Shown here piece by piece: positions 46,272 through 55,448 of a stretch of DNA of 64,000 bases (position 1 is the first letter of the stretch; every line of letters starts with the position of its first letter). The position numbers were made by a program, and so were the translations under genes. The notes under the pieces were generated by a model. The model did no database searches. It saw nothing but the letters and a program-made list of their open reading frames with translations, and was not told the origin of the DNA. This DNA comes from Paraburkholderia phenazinium (GTDB lineage: Bacteria > Pseudomonadota > Gammaproteobacteria > Burkholderiales > Burkholderiaceae), in the NCBI RefSeq assembly GCF_900142845.1, contig NZ_FSRU01000001.1, forward strand, positions 1,860,001 through 1,924,000, written 5' to 3'.

Positions 46272-46745
46272 ATGAGTCATCCCCACACCGAGTTGATCGA
46301 ACGCTTCTATGAAGCCTTCCAGAAGTGCGACGCCGAAGCCATGGGCGCGTGCTATGCCGACGACGTCGTCTTCAGCGATCCCGTCTTCGGCGAGCTGCGC
46401 GGTGAAGAAGCGCGCGACATGTGGCGCATGCTGGTGCAGCGCGCCCAGGCGTTTTCGCTGACGTTCGACGCCGTCGAGGCCAACGAGCGCACCGGGCGTG
46501 CCCATTGGGTGGCGCGTTATCTGTTCAGCCAGACCGGCCGCAGCGTGGTCAACCGGATCGACGCGCAGTTCGTGTTCCGCGACGGCCGCATTGCCGAGCA
46601 TCGCGATACCTTCGATCTGTGGCGCTGGTCGCGCCAGGCACTGGGATTCAAGGGGATGTTGCTGGGGTGGACACCTTTCGTGCAACGGGCGATCCGCGCG
46701 CAGGCGAGAAAGGGCCTCGATGCTTACCGGGCGAGGCGCGCCTGA
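46272..46745 (+). CDS. NTF2-like / SnoaL-type domain protein
   Basis: The 157-aa protein is a single cone-shaped NTF2-like domain. The opening is LIERFYEAFQKCDAEAMGACYADDVVFSDPVFGEL, and the ending strand is VNRIDAQFVFRDGRIAEHRDTFDLW. Family members are small-molecule enzymes or binding proteins, and no function can be given. The LysE exporter gene lies 60 bp upstream on the same strand. Confidence 0.85.
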   Translation: MSHPHTELIERFYEAFQKCDAEAMGACYADDVVFSDPVFGELRGEEARDMWRMLVQRAQAFSLTFDAVEANERTGRAHWVARYLFSQTGRSVVNRIDAQFVFRDGRIAEHRDTFDLWRWSRQALGFKGMLLGWTPFVQRAIRAQARKGLDAYRARRA

Positions 46746-46915
46746 GATATCACCGCGCGGCGCTGCGAGGCTGGCCATCCGGCCTACTTGCAGGAGATCG
46801 GGCAGATGATGCAGTATTTCGTCAGCAGGCGCGCCGTGTCCGAGCGGCGATTCGCTGTGGTTCACGGCGATGGGCGGGGCGCGCCGAATCATCAAGATCA
46901 AAGGGACGAATAGCT

Positions 46916-47797
46916 ATGCCTGTCGTGGATGCGGCCTGGGAGGATTGGCTGGCCACCAATGCGAAGCGCGGCTGCACCGTGGATTCGATGGTGGAAGCGA
47001 TGGTTGGGGCGGGTTTCGATTCGCTGTCGGCGAGCGCGGCGGTGCAGCGCGCGCTCGGCGCTGGCTTGGGCGGAGCGAGGACGGCCGAGGCCGAAGGCGG
47101 TACCCAGGCGCGCCTCGTCAAGGCGGCGCCGGCCGATTACCAGTACGATGCGTCGCCGGTGCCGGGCGGCAATCTGATCCGCGCGTTCGACCGCGACGTG
47201 AAGGTGCTGATGCGTTGCGAGCGGCCGCAAGTGATCGTCTTTGGCGACGTGCTCTCGCCCGACGAGTGCGCCGAGATGATCGAGCGTTCGCGGCACCGAC
47301 TCAAGCGTTCGACCACGGTCAACCCGGAGACGGGCCAGGAAGACGTGATCCGCAACCGCACCAGCGAGGGCATCTGGTTTCAGCGCGGGGAAGATGCGTT
47401 CATCGAACGTATCGACCAGCGGATCGCCAGCCTGATGAACTGGCCGGTCGAGAACGGTGAAGGCCTGCAGATTCTGCACTACAACACGAGCGGCGAATAC
47501 CGCCCGCACTTCGACTATTTTCCGCCGGATCAGCAGGGCAGCGCTGTGCATACGGCACGCGGCGGCCAACGGGTGGCGACGCTCATCGTCTACCTCAACG
47601 ATGTCGAGAACGGCGGAGAGACGATTTTTCCGGAGGCGGGGTTGTCGGTTGCCGGCAGACAGGGCGGTGCGGTGTATTTCCGCTACCTGAACGGCTTGCG
47701 GCAACTCGATCCGCTCACCCTGCACGGCGGTGCGCCGGTGCTGGGCGGCGAGAAATGGATCATGACGAAGTGGATGCGGGAGCGGGAGTACCGGTAA
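46916..47797 (+). CDS. 2-oxoglutarate/Fe(II) oxygenase, prolyl-4-hydroxylase-like
   Basis: The 293-aa protein has a P4H catalytic domain in its C-terminal two thirds. The Fe-binding His and Asp are in YRPHFDYFPP near 197, the distal His is in LTLHGGAPVL near 272, and the 2-oxoglutarate-binding Lys is in GEKWIMTKW. The N-terminal 60 residues form a helical segment (DSMVEAMVGAGFDSLSA). It probably hydroxylates a peptidyl residue; the target is unknown. AAGGGA lies upstream of the ATG. A related fragment lies at 50.86 kb. Confidence 0.88.
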   Translation: MPVVDAAWEDWLATNAKRGCTVDSMVEAMVGAGFDSLSASAAVQRALGAGLGGARTAEAEGGTQARLVKAAPADYQYDASPVPGGNLIRAFDRDVKVLMRCERPQVIVFGDVLSPDECAEMIERSRHRLKRSTTVNPETGQEDVIRNRTSEGIWFQRGEDAFIERIDQRIASLMNWPVENGEGLQILHYNTSGEYRPHFDYFPPDQQGSAVHTARGGQRVATLIVYLNDVENGGETIFPEAGLSVAGRQGGAVYFRYLNGLRQLDPLTLHGGAPVLGGEKWIMTKWMREREYR

Positions 47798-47801
47798 TGC
47801 G

Positions 47802-47825
47802 CGGAGGGCTCACACGAGCCCTCCG
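47802..47825. terminator. Bidirectional terminator between oxygenase and leuA
   Basis: CGGAGGGCTC-ACAC-GAGCCCTCCG forms a perfect 10-bp stem in the 55-bp gap between convergent genes. There is no long T-run, so strength is uncertain. Confidence 0.6.
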
Positions 47826-47852
47826 TCAACCGTCCGCCAAGGCCCGCCAAAC

Positions 47853-49592
47853 TTACCCGGCTTGCAGCGCCTTGCCGCGCTCGGCGTCCTGGCCGACTTC
47901 GCGCAGCACCGCATCGAAGAAATGCGCTTGCGCGTCGGCATCCGAGCGCGCGTAAGCACGGTTGATCCCGCTGATCACGGCGCGGATCGACGCCGTAATC
48001 AGGTTCGCGTCGATGCCCACGCCGAACGCGTTCCCCACCACTTGCGCGCCGGCCATTTCGGCAATCGCAATGGCTTTGGCGTCGGCGCCTTGCGTGAGCG
48101 CGCGTTCCTCGTAGTGCTGGATCCGCACAGGGGTGCGCAGCGCGTGCATCAGCGCGTCGAGCGGGCCGTTGCCTTCACCGGCCAGCACCGTGCGCACGCC
48201 GGCGATGTCCACCGTCAGCTTGATGCGTTCGCGGCCGCCGTCTTCCGAGAGTGCATGGCCGATGTAGCGCAGCGGGGCGACGCTGCGCACGTACTCGTCC
48301 TGGAACACTTCCCAGATCTGCTGGGCGCTGACTTCCTGGCCGCTGTCGTCGGTGACCCGCTGGACAGCCGAGCTGAAGTCCACCTGCAGACGGCGCGGCA
48401 GCACCACACCATGGGTCTGCTCGAGCAGATAGGCGATGCCGCCTTTGCCCGACTGGCTGTTGACGCGGATGATCGAATCGTAGGTGCGGCCCAGATCGCG
48501 CGGGTCGACCGGCAGATAGGGCATTTCCCACACCGCATCGTCCTTCTGCACGGCAAAGCCTTTCTTGATGGCGTCCTGGTGCGAGCCGGAGAAGGCCGTG
48601 AATACCAGGTCTCCAACATACGGATGGCGCGGGTGCACCGGCAATTGCGTGCATTCCTCGGCGGTGCGGGCGACTTCGTTGATATGCGAGAAGTCGAGGC
48701 CAGGATCGACGCCTTGCGTGTACAGATTGAGCGCGAGCGTGACGAGGTCCACGTTACCGGTGCGTTCGCCGTTGCCGAACAGGCACCCTTCGATGCGGTC
48801 GGCGCCGGCCATTACGGCCAGTTCCGCCGCCGCGACCGCCGTGCCGCGATCGTTGTGCGGATGGACCGACAGCAGCAGCGAGTCGCGTCGCGCGAGGTTG
48901 CGATGCATCCACTCGATCTGGTCGGCGTAGAAATTCGGCGTGCCGATTTCGACGGTGGCCGGCAGGTTGACGATGGCCTTGCGCTCGGGCGTCGGCTGCC
49001 AGACGTCGAAGACCGCGTCGCAGACTTCCTTGGCGAAATCGAGTTCGGTGGCCGTGAAGGTCTCCGGGCTGTATTGCAGCGTGAAGGCCGTTTCCGGCGT
49101 CGCGTCCACCAGACGCTTCATCGTGCGCGCGGCGTTCACAGCCAGTTGCTTGACGCCATCGCGCTCGAGTCCGAAGACGATCTTGCGGAATTCCGGCGCG
49201 GTGGCGTTGTACAGGTGGACGATCGCACGCGGAACGCCGCGCAGCGATTCGAAGGTGCGTTCGATCAGGTCGTCGCGCGCCTGGGTGAGCACTTCGATCG
49301 TCACGTCGTCGGGGATATGGCCGCCTTCGATCAGCTCGCGCACGAAATTGAAGTCGGTGTCCGACGCCGACGGGAAAGCGACTTCAATCTCCTTGAAGCC
49401 GATTTGCACCAGCGTCTTGAACATGCGCATCTTGCGCTGGGCGTTCATCGGCTCGAACAAGGCCTGATTGCCGTCGCGCAGATCGGTGCTCATCCAGATC
49501 GGCGCATGCGTGATGGTGCGCGAGGGCCAGGTGCGATCCGGCAAGTTGACGGGAGTGAAGGGGCGGTACTTGGTGGCGGGATTTTTCAACAT
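47853..49592 (-). CDS. leuA: 2-isopropylmalate synthase, type 2 (first step of leucine biosynthesis)
   Basis: LeuA condenses acetyl-CoA with 2-oxoisovalerate to 2-isopropylmalate. The 579-aa product starts [12 protein letters not shown]. It has the catalytic [15 protein letters not shown] near residue 36, metal-binding HPHNDRGTA near 245 and a C-terminal LeuA regulatory domain (about 440-560) that in the family mediates leucine feedback. The ATG at 49592 is set by homology; the frame is open to 49841. No strong ribosome-binding site is visible. A leucine-rich leader peptide and hairpins lie upstream. Confidence 0.95.
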   Translation of the reverse strand: MLKNPATKYRPFTPVNLPDRTWPSRTITHAPIWMSTDLRDGNQALFEPMNAQRKMRMFKTLVQIGFKEIEVAFPSASDTDFNFVRELIEGGHIPDDVTIEVLTQARDDLIERTFESLRGVPRAIVHLYNATAPEFRKIVFGLERDGVKQLAVNAARTMKRLVDATPETAFTLQYSPETFTATELDFAKEVCDAVFDVWQPTPERKAIVNLPATVEIGTPNFYADQIEWMHRNLARRDSLLLSVHPHNDRGTAVAAAELAVMAGADRIEGCLFGNGERTGNVDLVTLALNLYTQGVDPGLDFSHINEVARTAEECTQLPVHPRHPYVGDLVFTAFSGSHQDAIKKGFAVQKDDAVWEMPYLPVDPRDLGRTYDSIIRVNSQSGKGGIAYLLEQTHGVVLPRRLQVDFSSAVQRVTDDSGQEVSAQQIWEVFQDEYVRSVAPLRYIGHALSEDGGRERIKLTVDIAGVRTVLAGEGNGPLDALMHALRTPVRIQHYEERALTQGADAKAIAIAEMAGAQVVGNAFGVGIDANLITASIRAVISGINRAYARSDADAQAHFFDAVLREVGQDAERGKALQAG

Positions 49593-49905
49593 GATGGGCT
49601 CGTGTGGGTTCAGAAAAGACGTGAAGGGATCGAAACGAAGAGAGGCAAAGACGGACGGTGCGACGACGCGTGACAGCGCTGGCCTCGCTGGCCAACCGGG
49701 CCACTGACCGTGCGCGAAGACTGGGCCGGCCGCGTCGACGTTGCGGCAGCCCGGCAAAGCAAAGAAGGAATTCTGTAGTGGTTCATCAGTCCGTTGCCCG
49801 GTGAGCAATCCATGGAGCGTGAAAGGAACGAGACGAAGCACGGCCGCCGGTTGGCAACCGGGGCAAGGTCAGCAAAGCTTGGGAGTTAGTGACGCTTCAG
49901 TTGCG
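49593..49905 (-). promoter_or_regulatory. leuA leader with attenuator-type hairpins
   Basis: Between the leuL stop and the leuA ATG the transcript can form several stems. One is CGCTTC/GAAGCG (49893-49898 with 49913-49918, reaching into leuL). Another is the perfect CCGGTT-GGC-AACCGG (49847-49861), and a further GC-rich stem lies near 49680-49705 (GGCC repeats). Mutually exclusive pairing with the leader hairpin is plausible. A classical U-run after the 49847 stem is weak, so the terminator itself is not pinned down. Confidence 0.5.
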
Positions 49906-49989
49906 TTAGCAGGAAGCGCGTAGCAGCAGACCTAGCCCGGTAGAGCGGGCTAGTAGTAGGAGGGATAGCAGGGTCTGTGCGCGGAACAT
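49906..49989 (-). CDS. leuL: leu leader peptide (LeuL-type), 27 aa
   Basis: A short frame codes for a peptide with ten Leu of 27 residues (MFRAQTLLSLLLL, then ARSTGLGLLLRASC). Six of the ten Leu codons are CTA, the rare leucine codon in this GC-rich genome. Ribosomes would therefore stall when leucyl-tRNA is scarce. An 8-bp hairpin (49932-49953) lies inside the codon run. Position directly upstream of leuA and the codon bias support leucine-dependent attenuation. Confidence 0.75.
   Translation of the reverse strand: MFRAQTLLSLLLLARSTGLGLLLRASC
49932..49953 (-). promoter_or_regulatory. Hairpin inside the leuL leader
   Basis: CTAGCCCG-N6-CGGGCTAG is a perfect 8-bp stem that spans codons 13-19 of leuL. 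A ribosome stalled at the CTA codons would disrupt it, the expected behaviour of a pause or 1:2 attenuator stem. Confidence 0.6.
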
Positions 49990-50075
49990 GGCCGTAATGG
50001 AATCACAAACGGCGAGGCGAGTCAAGCAATGCTTGCGCGGTGCGTCAGGGCGGGCAGTCATGTGGACGGCCAGGT

Positions 50076-50753
50076 TCATTGGCCCGCCGTGTTGCCAAGC
50101 GGGCGCGTGGACAGGTCCTTGAGCGCCGTCCAGCAGTTGCTGTAACCCATGCGCAGGATCATCAGGCCGATCACGCCGGCGGCGACGTGATCGAGCATCG
50201 GCAAGCCGGCCATGCTGCCGATAATCCCCAGCGTCGCGACCAGCGCGGAGAACGCATCGAGCCGGGCATGCCATGCGCTGGCGAGCAGAATGCTGGAGTG
50301 GGTTCGATGTGCTTCGGCGCGCATGTAGCGGAACAGCGCTTCCTTGGCGAACATCACGAAGAGGGCGACGATGAGCGCGCTTGCCCGCACGGTCGCGCTG
50401 ACGGTGAGGATGGCGGCGGGTCCGATGCAATGCCACAGCATGTCGCCGGCGGTGCCGATCAACAGCACGCCGATGAACAGCGAGGCGAGCGAAGCAGGAA
50501 AGCTGCCGTCGCGAGGGGCGGCACGCCGTCCGGATGCGGTGGCCGCGCCGAGAAACAGCACGGCGATGACGACACCGTCCGCGGCGAGATCGCTGAGGGT
50601 ATGGATGCCGTCCGCCACGAGGCCGTCGGAGTGAGCGAACAGGCCAATGACGATCTGCATGGCCATCAGTGCGGCATTCAGCATGGCGCTCACGTAGGCA
50701 GCCTTGAAGGCACTGCCGCGCGACTGGCGGGGACGCTCTGACGGCGATGGCAT
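50076..50753 (-). CDS. Cation diffusion facilitator (CDF) transporter lacking the C-terminal domain
   Basis: The 225-aa membrane protein has about six helices. CDF metal-site motifs are HSDGLVADGIHTLSD near residue 41 and SAWHARLDAFSAL near residue 160, placing the His/Asp pairs of the Zn-type site. The usual cytoplasmic dimerisation domain (about 80 aa) is absent. The protein ends shortly after helix 6 (LMILRMGYSNCWTALKDL). It may be a naturally short form or a truncated copy. The ATG at 50753 is followed by a Ser/Arg-rich head. Confidence 0.8.
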   Translation of the reverse strand: MPSPSERPRQSRGSAFKAAYVSAMLNAALMAMQIVIGLFAHSDGLVADGIHTLSDLAADGVVIAVLFLGAATASGRRAAPRDGSFPASLASLFIGVLLIGTAGDMLWHCIGPAAILTVSATVRASALIVALFVMFAKEALFRYMRAEAHRTHSSILLASAWHARLDAFSALVATLGIIGSMAGLPMLDHVAAGVIGLMILRMGYSNCWTALKDLSTRPLGNTAGQ

Positions 50754-50855
50754 CGTGTGGATGGGTTCGAGTAATGGCAGCAAGTTAGCTGCCGAACGTT
50801 GCGGGCATGTGACAACGCTCCCGACCCCGTCGCGCAGGCGTGGCTTGCCGATCGT

Positions 50856-50931
50856 GCCGGTCGTGGCTGCAGCGCGGTGTATTTCCGCTACATGAACGGC
50901 CGGCGCGAACTCGATCCGCTGACGCCTCGCT
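50856..50931 (+). pseudogene. Fragment of a second prolyl-4-hydroxylase-like oxygenase
   Basis: Frame translation gives AGRGCSAVYFRYMNGRRELD followed by PLT, closely matching AGRQGGAVYFRYLNGLRQLD-PLT of the oxygenase at 46916. At DNA level an 18-bp block is identical (50874-50891 and 47669-47686). No Fe-binding residues or start remain. It is a gene remnant lying between the CDF and MFS genes. Confidence 0.7.
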
Positions 50932-52362
50932 TTACGACGCGTCCTGCCGCCGTGAACCGCCGCCGACGCTTTGCCCGGCGTCGTGCGCCATCTGCCAGTA
51001 GCCCCACATCGACACCAGCGTCAGCAGGCCGGCGCAGAGGAAGGCGAGGCGGAAATCCTCCAGCGTGAAGACATGGCCCGACAGCTCGCCGTTGAACACC
51101 GCCGCGCCGCGCAGCGCCACCGCGCCGAAGGCGATGCCGAGGCCAATCGTCATCTGCGCGGCGGCGCTCCAGAGCGTGCTGGCGGCGCTCATCTGCGGCT
51201 GGGCGACGTCCGCGTAGGCGAGGGTGGCGAGGGTCGAGAACTGCATCGAGCGGGCCACGCCGTAGACGAACACCACGATCAGCACCCACGCTAGCGGCGA
51301 CTCCGGCGTCAGCAGGCCGCAGGCGATCGTGAAGACGCCGGCCACGGCGACGTCGACGATCGACACCACCCGGAAGCCGAAGCGCTGCAGGATGCGCGTG
51401 GTCAAGGCCTTCATGCCGAGGTTGCCGAGGGCGCTCGCGAGCAGCAACAGCCCCGACTTGAAGGCGGACAGTCCGAAGCCGATCTGGAACAGCAGCGGCA
51501 TCAGATACGGCACCGCGCCGATGCCGATGCGCGTGAACGAACCGGTTACGACGGTCACCGAGAAGGTGGGGATCTTGAGCGTCGACACGTCGATCAGCGG
51601 ATGCGGATGGCGCTGCGCATGACGAAACGCGACAAAGCCGAGCACGAGGCCCGCCGCCACAAAAGCACCTGCGATCCACGGATTTTCGCCGGGCTGGCTG
51701 GCGAGTTCGGCGCCGTACAGGATCGAGGTCAGGGTGGCGCCGCTCAGCAGCAGGCCGACGAGATCGAGCGGCCGGCGTTCGCTGCCGCGCAGGTTCGGCA
51801 CCAGCGCGACCACGGCGGCCATCACCGCGATGCCGAACGGCACATTGAGGAGAAAGATCCAGCGCCAGTTCGCGTACGTGGTGATGAAGCCGCCCACCGG
51901 CGGCCCGACCACGGGCGCGACGATCGCCGGCCACGTGATGGTGGAGATGGCTTGCATCAGGCGGCTCTTTTCGGTGCTGCGTACGACGATCAACCGACCT
52001 ACCGGCACCATCATGGCGCCGCCGATGCCTTGCAGCAGACGCGCCGCCGTGAACTCGGCCACGTTCTGCGACATCCCGCACAGCACCGAAGCGATCGTGA
52101 ACACGCCGATCGCGCTAAAGAACACCGTGCGCGAGCCACAGCGATCGGCGACCCAGCCGCTCACCGGAATGAAAATCGCCAGCGCCAGCATATAGGCCGT
52201 CATGCCGAGGCTCAGGCTGTTCGGACCGACGCCGAACGAGCGCGCCATCTGCGGCAGGGCTGTGGCGATCACGGTGGTGTCGAGGTACTCCATGAAGAAA
52301 GTCGCCGCGACGATATACGGCAGCCAGCCGATGAAGGACGGACGGGTTTGAGTGTCGGTCAT
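50932..52362 (-). CDS. MFS drug:H+ antiporter, DHA2 (EmrB) family
   Basis: The 476-aa transporter has about 14 helices and DHA2 landmarks MEYLDTTVIATALPQMARSF in helix 1, GWVADRCGSRTVFF (motif A) and VGPPVGGFITTYANWRWIFLLNVP. It probably effluxes drugs or other toxic small molecules. GAGGG lies upstream of the ATG at 52362. It is a different protein from the DHA2 pump at 30792-32375. Confidence 0.9.
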   Translation of the reverse strand: MTDTQTRPSFIGWLPYIVAATFFMEYLDTTVIATALPQMARSFGVGPNSLSLGMTAYMLALAIFIPVSGWVADRCGSRTVFFSAIGVFTIASVLCGMSQNVAEFTAARLLQGIGGAMMVPVGRLIVVRSTEKSRLMQAISTITWPAIVAPVVGPPVGGFITTYANWRWIFLLNVPFGIAVMAAVVALVPNLRGSERRPLDLVGLLLSGATLTSILYGAELASQPGENPWIAGAFVAAGLVLGFVAFRHAQRHPHPLIDVSTLKIPTFSVTVVTGSFTRIGIGAVPYLMPLLFQIGFGLSAFKSGLLLLASALGNLGMKALTTRILQRFGFRVVSIVDVAVAGVFTIACGLLTPESPLAWVLIVVFVYGVARSMQFSTLATLAYADVAQPQMSAASTLWSAAAQMTIGLGIAFGAVALRGAAVFNGELSGHVFTLEDFRLAFLCAGLLTLVSMWGYWQMAHDAGQSVGGGSRRQDAS

Positions 52363-52772
52363 CGCGCACCCTCGGGCGAGCGGCCTGGCGCGCGTTGCGC
52401 GGCGGCGCGGGCAAGCCGCCCGTGCGCGTCATGATGTTGGCGTCGATTCATGCTGTTGCGGCTTCCTGTCAAAAGCGTGTGTTCATCCCCGGTCTCCCCG
52501 CGCGAACCCTCTGCGGAACAGGTTTCCGTTGCGCCGGGAAAACGTAGAAGTATTGCTCAGGACGGGCAAACCCTGCTCTCGCGGCAGGCAACTTTTTCGC
52601 GTCAGGGCCTCGACGGCGCCGCTCGGCTAGGCGGAAACCCGCGCCAGTAGGCCGTTTGCGAGTGAATAGGCAATGCCAATTGCGGCGATTTAAACAATCA
52701 ACTTTTTCTATTAAGCGGTTCTAGACATAATCTCCTCACTTTCTCAACCACGAACCAAAGAGGACGCAGCAA
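52363..52772. other. Divergent promoter region between MFS pump and ahpC
   Basis: No gene is supported. The last 100 bp before ahpC are AT-richer, with a possible -10-like CATAAT near 52724. An OxyR site is expected for ahpC genes, but I could not identify one convincingly by eye. Confidence 0.4.
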
Positions 52773-53336
52773 ATGCCGATCATCAACAGCCAAGTCAAAC
52801 CCTTCAAGGCAACCGCTTACCACAATGGCGACTTCCAGACCGTCACGGAAGAAAGCCTCAAGGGCAAGTGGTCCGTGTTCGTGTTTTACCCGGCTGATTT
52901 CACGTTCGTTTGCCCGACCGAACTGGGCGACCTGGCCGATCGTTACGCCGAATTCAAGAAGCTCGGCGTGGAAATCTACAGCGTTTCGACCGATACGCAC
53001 TTCACCCACAAGGCATGGCACGACACGTCGGACACGATCCAGAAGATCCAGTATCCGATGATCGCCGATCCGACGCTGGCTATCTCGCGTAACTTCGACG
53101 TGCTGATCGAAGAAGAAGGCATGGCCCTGCGCGGCACCTTCGTGATCAACCCGGAAGGCGAGATCAAGCTGTGCGAAGTGCACGACAACGGCATTGGCCG
53201 TGACGCCGGCGAACTGCTGCGCAAGGTCCAGGCTGCCCAGTACATCGCGGCCCACCCGGGTGAAGTGTGCCCCGCCAAGTGGACGCCGGGCGCTGAAACG
53301 CTGACTCCGTCGCTCGACCTGGTCGGCAAGATCTAA
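52773..53336 (+). CDS. ahpC: Alkyl hydroperoxide reductase subunit C (2-Cys peroxiredoxin)
   Basis: AhpC reduces H2O2 and organic peroxides. The 187-aa product has the peroxidatic Cys in [11 protein letters not shown] near residue 47 and the resolving Cys in [10 protein letters not shown] near 166, as in typical 2-Cys peroxiredoxins. AAAGAGGA precedes the ATG. It is followed 171 bp later by ahpF, which re-reduces it. Confidence 0.96.
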   Translation: MPIINSQVKPFKATAYHNGDFQTVTEESLKGKWSVFVFYPADFTFVCPTELGDLADRYAEFKKLGVEIYSVSTDTHFTHKAWHDTSDTIQKIQYPMIADPTLAISRNFDVLIEEEGMALRGTFVINPEGEIKLCEVHDNGIGRDAGELLRKVQAAQYIAAHPGEVCPAKWTPGAETLTPSLDLVGKI

Positions 53337-53392
53337 GCAGATTCGCTTAGCTCAGTCACATCGCAGTACGCGCCACTCGCTGGCGCTCCTCC

Positions 53393-53442
53393 GTGCGGAC
53401 CGTATCACGCGCCATGCCGCTTCATGTGTATGCGGTCCGCAC
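53393..53442 (+). terminator. Hairpin between ahpC and ahpF
   Basis: GTGCGGACCG pairs perfectly with CGGTCCGCAC across a 30-nt loop in the 171-bp gap. There is no T-run, so it may be a partial terminator or an mRNA-stabilising end that favours ahpC over ahpF. Confidence 0.45.
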
Positions 53443-53507
53443 GCCTCCTCGCCACGCCCCGAAGTGGCGGCCGGAGCCCCAACCCTCGTCACGGAATTCG
53501 AATAGCC

Positions 53508-55106
53508 ATGCTGGACGCCAATCTCAAGACTCAGTTGAAATCGTACCTGGAAAAGGTCAGCCGGCCGATCGAGATCGTCGCCTCGCTCGACGACAGCGCC
53601 AAATCGCAAGAGCTGCTGGCGTTACTCGAGGACATCGCATCGCTGTCGGAACGCGTCAGCGTGATCGAACGGCGCGGCGACGACCAGCGCAAGCCGTCGT
53701 TTTCGATCGGCGAGCCGGGCAAGGACACGGGCATCCGCTTTGCCGGTATCCCGATGGGGCATGAATTTACCTCGCTGGTTCTGGCGCTGCTACAGGTGGG
53801 CGGGCATCCGGTCAAGCTCGACGACGCGGTGATCGAACAGATCCGCGAGCTCGACGGCGACTATCAGTTTGAAACCTATTTCTCGCTGTCATGCCAGAAC
53901 TGCCCGGAAGTCGTGCAGGCGCTGAACGTGATGGCCTTGATCAACCCGCGCATCCGCCACGTGGCGATTGACGGCGCGGTGTTCCAGCACGAAGTCGAAT
54001 CGCGCCAGATCATGGCCGTGCCGACGATGTTCCTGAACGGCGAAGTGTTCGGCCAGGGCCGCAGCGGCGTGAAGGAAATTCTCGCCAAACTCGATACCGG
54101 CGCGGGCGCTCGTGCGGCAAAAGAACTGGCGAAGAAGCCGGTGTTCGACGTGCTGATCGTCGGCGGCGGTCCCGCCGGCGCGGCCGCCGCAATCTACTCG
54201 GCACGCAAGGGCATTGCGACGGGTGTGGTGGCCGAACGCTTCGGTGGTCAGGTACTCGATACCCTTGCCATCGAAAACTTTGTCTCCGTTCAGGAGACCG
54301 AAGGACCGAAGTTCGCCACGGCGCTCGAGCAGCACGTGAAGAGCTACGAAGTAGACATCATGGACGTGCAGCGCGCCGAAGCGCTGATCCCGGGCCGCAT
54401 CAACGAAGTGCGCCTCGCGAGCGGCGCCGTGCTGAAGGCGAAGACGATCGTGCTCGCGACCGGTGCGCGCTGGCGCGAAATCAACGTGCCGGGCGAGCGC
54501 GAGTATCGCAATCACGGGGTGGCCTACTGCCCGCACTGCGACGGCCCGCTGTTCAAGGGCAAGCGCGTCGCGGTGATCGGCGGCGGCAACTCGGGCGTCG
54601 AAGCGGCGATCGATCTGGCCGGCATCGTGCGCGAAGTGACGCTGTTCGAATTCGGCGCGCAACTGCGTGCCGACGAAGTGCTGCAACGCAAGCTGCGCAG
54701 CCTCGCCAACGTCACGATCGTGACGCAGGCGCAGACCACCGAAATCACCGGCGACGGCAAGAAGGTCAACGGCCTCGTTTATAAGGATCTGCGTTCGGGC
54801 GAGACGAAGAAGGTCGAACTGGAAGGCGTGTTCGTGCAGATCGGTCTCGTGCCGAATACCGAATGGCTGAAGGGCACGGTCGAACTGTCGAAGCACGGCG
54901 AGATCGTGGTCGATGCGCGCGGCGCGACTTCGGTGCCGGGCGTGTTCGCCGCCGGCGATGTGACGACGGTGCCGTTCAAGCAGATCGTCATCGCCGTGGG
55001 CGAGGGCGCCAAGGCATCGCTGGCCGCCTTCGATCATCTGATCCGCAGCAGCGCGGACGACGAAGTGGAAGTCAAAGAGGAAGAAGCGGCGCTCGCCGAG
55101 AGCTAA
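53508..55106 (+). CDS. ahpF: Alkyl hydroperoxide reductase subunit F
   Basis: AhpF is the NAD(P)H- and FAD-dependent disulfide reductase for AhpC. The 532-aa product has an N-terminal double-thioredoxin-fold domain with CQNC near residue 130, an FAD site ([13 protein letters not shown]) near 218, the redox pair CPHC near 345 and an NAD site [10 protein letters not shown]. The last part [16 protein letters not shown] completes the FAD fold. The ATG at 53508 starts the family-typical [18 protein letters not shown] strong terminator follows. Confidence 0.96.
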   Translation: MLDANLKTQLKSYLEKVSRPIEIVASLDDSAKSQELLALLEDIASLSERVSVIERRGDDQRKPSFSIGEPGKDTGIRFAGIPMGHEFTSLVLALLQVGGHPVKLDDAVIEQIRELDGDYQFETYFSLSCQNCPEVVQALNVMALINPRIRHVAIDGAVFQHEVESRQIMAVPTMFLNGEVFGQGRSGVKEILAKLDTGAGARAAKELAKKPVFDVLIVGGGPAGAAAAIYSARKGIATGVVAERFGGQVLDTLAIENFVSVQETEGPKFATALEQHVKSYEVDIMDVQRAEALIPGRINEVRLASGAVLKAKTIVLATGARWREINVPGEREYRNHGVAYCPHCDGPLFKGKRVAVIGGGNSGVEAAIDLAGIVREVTLFEFGAQLRADEVLQRKLRSLANVTIVTQAQTTEITGDGKKVNGLVYKDLRSGETKKVELEGVFVQIGLVPNTEWLKGTVELSKHGEIVVDARGATSVPGVFAAGDVTTVPFKQIVIAVGEGAKASLAAFDHLIRSSADDEVEVKEEEAALAES

Positions 55107-55156
55107 ATCTTCCGCGTGCACGGCGTGCTGTCGCCTTGCACTGCTGCATTGCAACG

Positions 55157-55187
55157 AAGCCCGCCAGCGCGCGGGCTTTGTTTTTTT
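55157..55187 (+). terminator. Intrinsic terminator of ahpF
   Basis: AAGCCCGC-CAGCGC-GCGGGCTT forms an 8-bp GC-rich stem followed by TGTTTTTTT. It lies 50 bp after the ahpF stop. Confidence 0.85.
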
Positions 55188-55448
55188 CGGCCATCACTTC
55201 GTTGGCAGGCGCCATTTTTGGCCAGGCCCTCTACCCATACACCCGTTTCATTCGCACGCTTGACGCAGGCCACCGCTGACGTCGTCACGGCCCCTTTGTT
55301 TGGAGTCCGTTGCCTGGATTGAATGCTTGGCTAAGCCGCTCGCGAGGCCATATAAATCTGGGAGTCGGGCCCGACCTTTCGCCGCAGCCGCATGTCACGA
55401 CACGACACGCCCGCGGACGGGAGGCGCCATAAAACAGGGAGGGAGACA

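Noticed and set aside
46746..46915. Possible gene remnant between the NTF2-like and oxygenase genes
   Set aside because: One frame reads AYLQEIGQMMQYFVSRR but I could not tie it to a family. It is too short to claim.
52681..52772. Possible OxyR site upstream of ahpC
   Set aside because: No ATAG-type tetranucleotide series with correct spacing could be found by eye.
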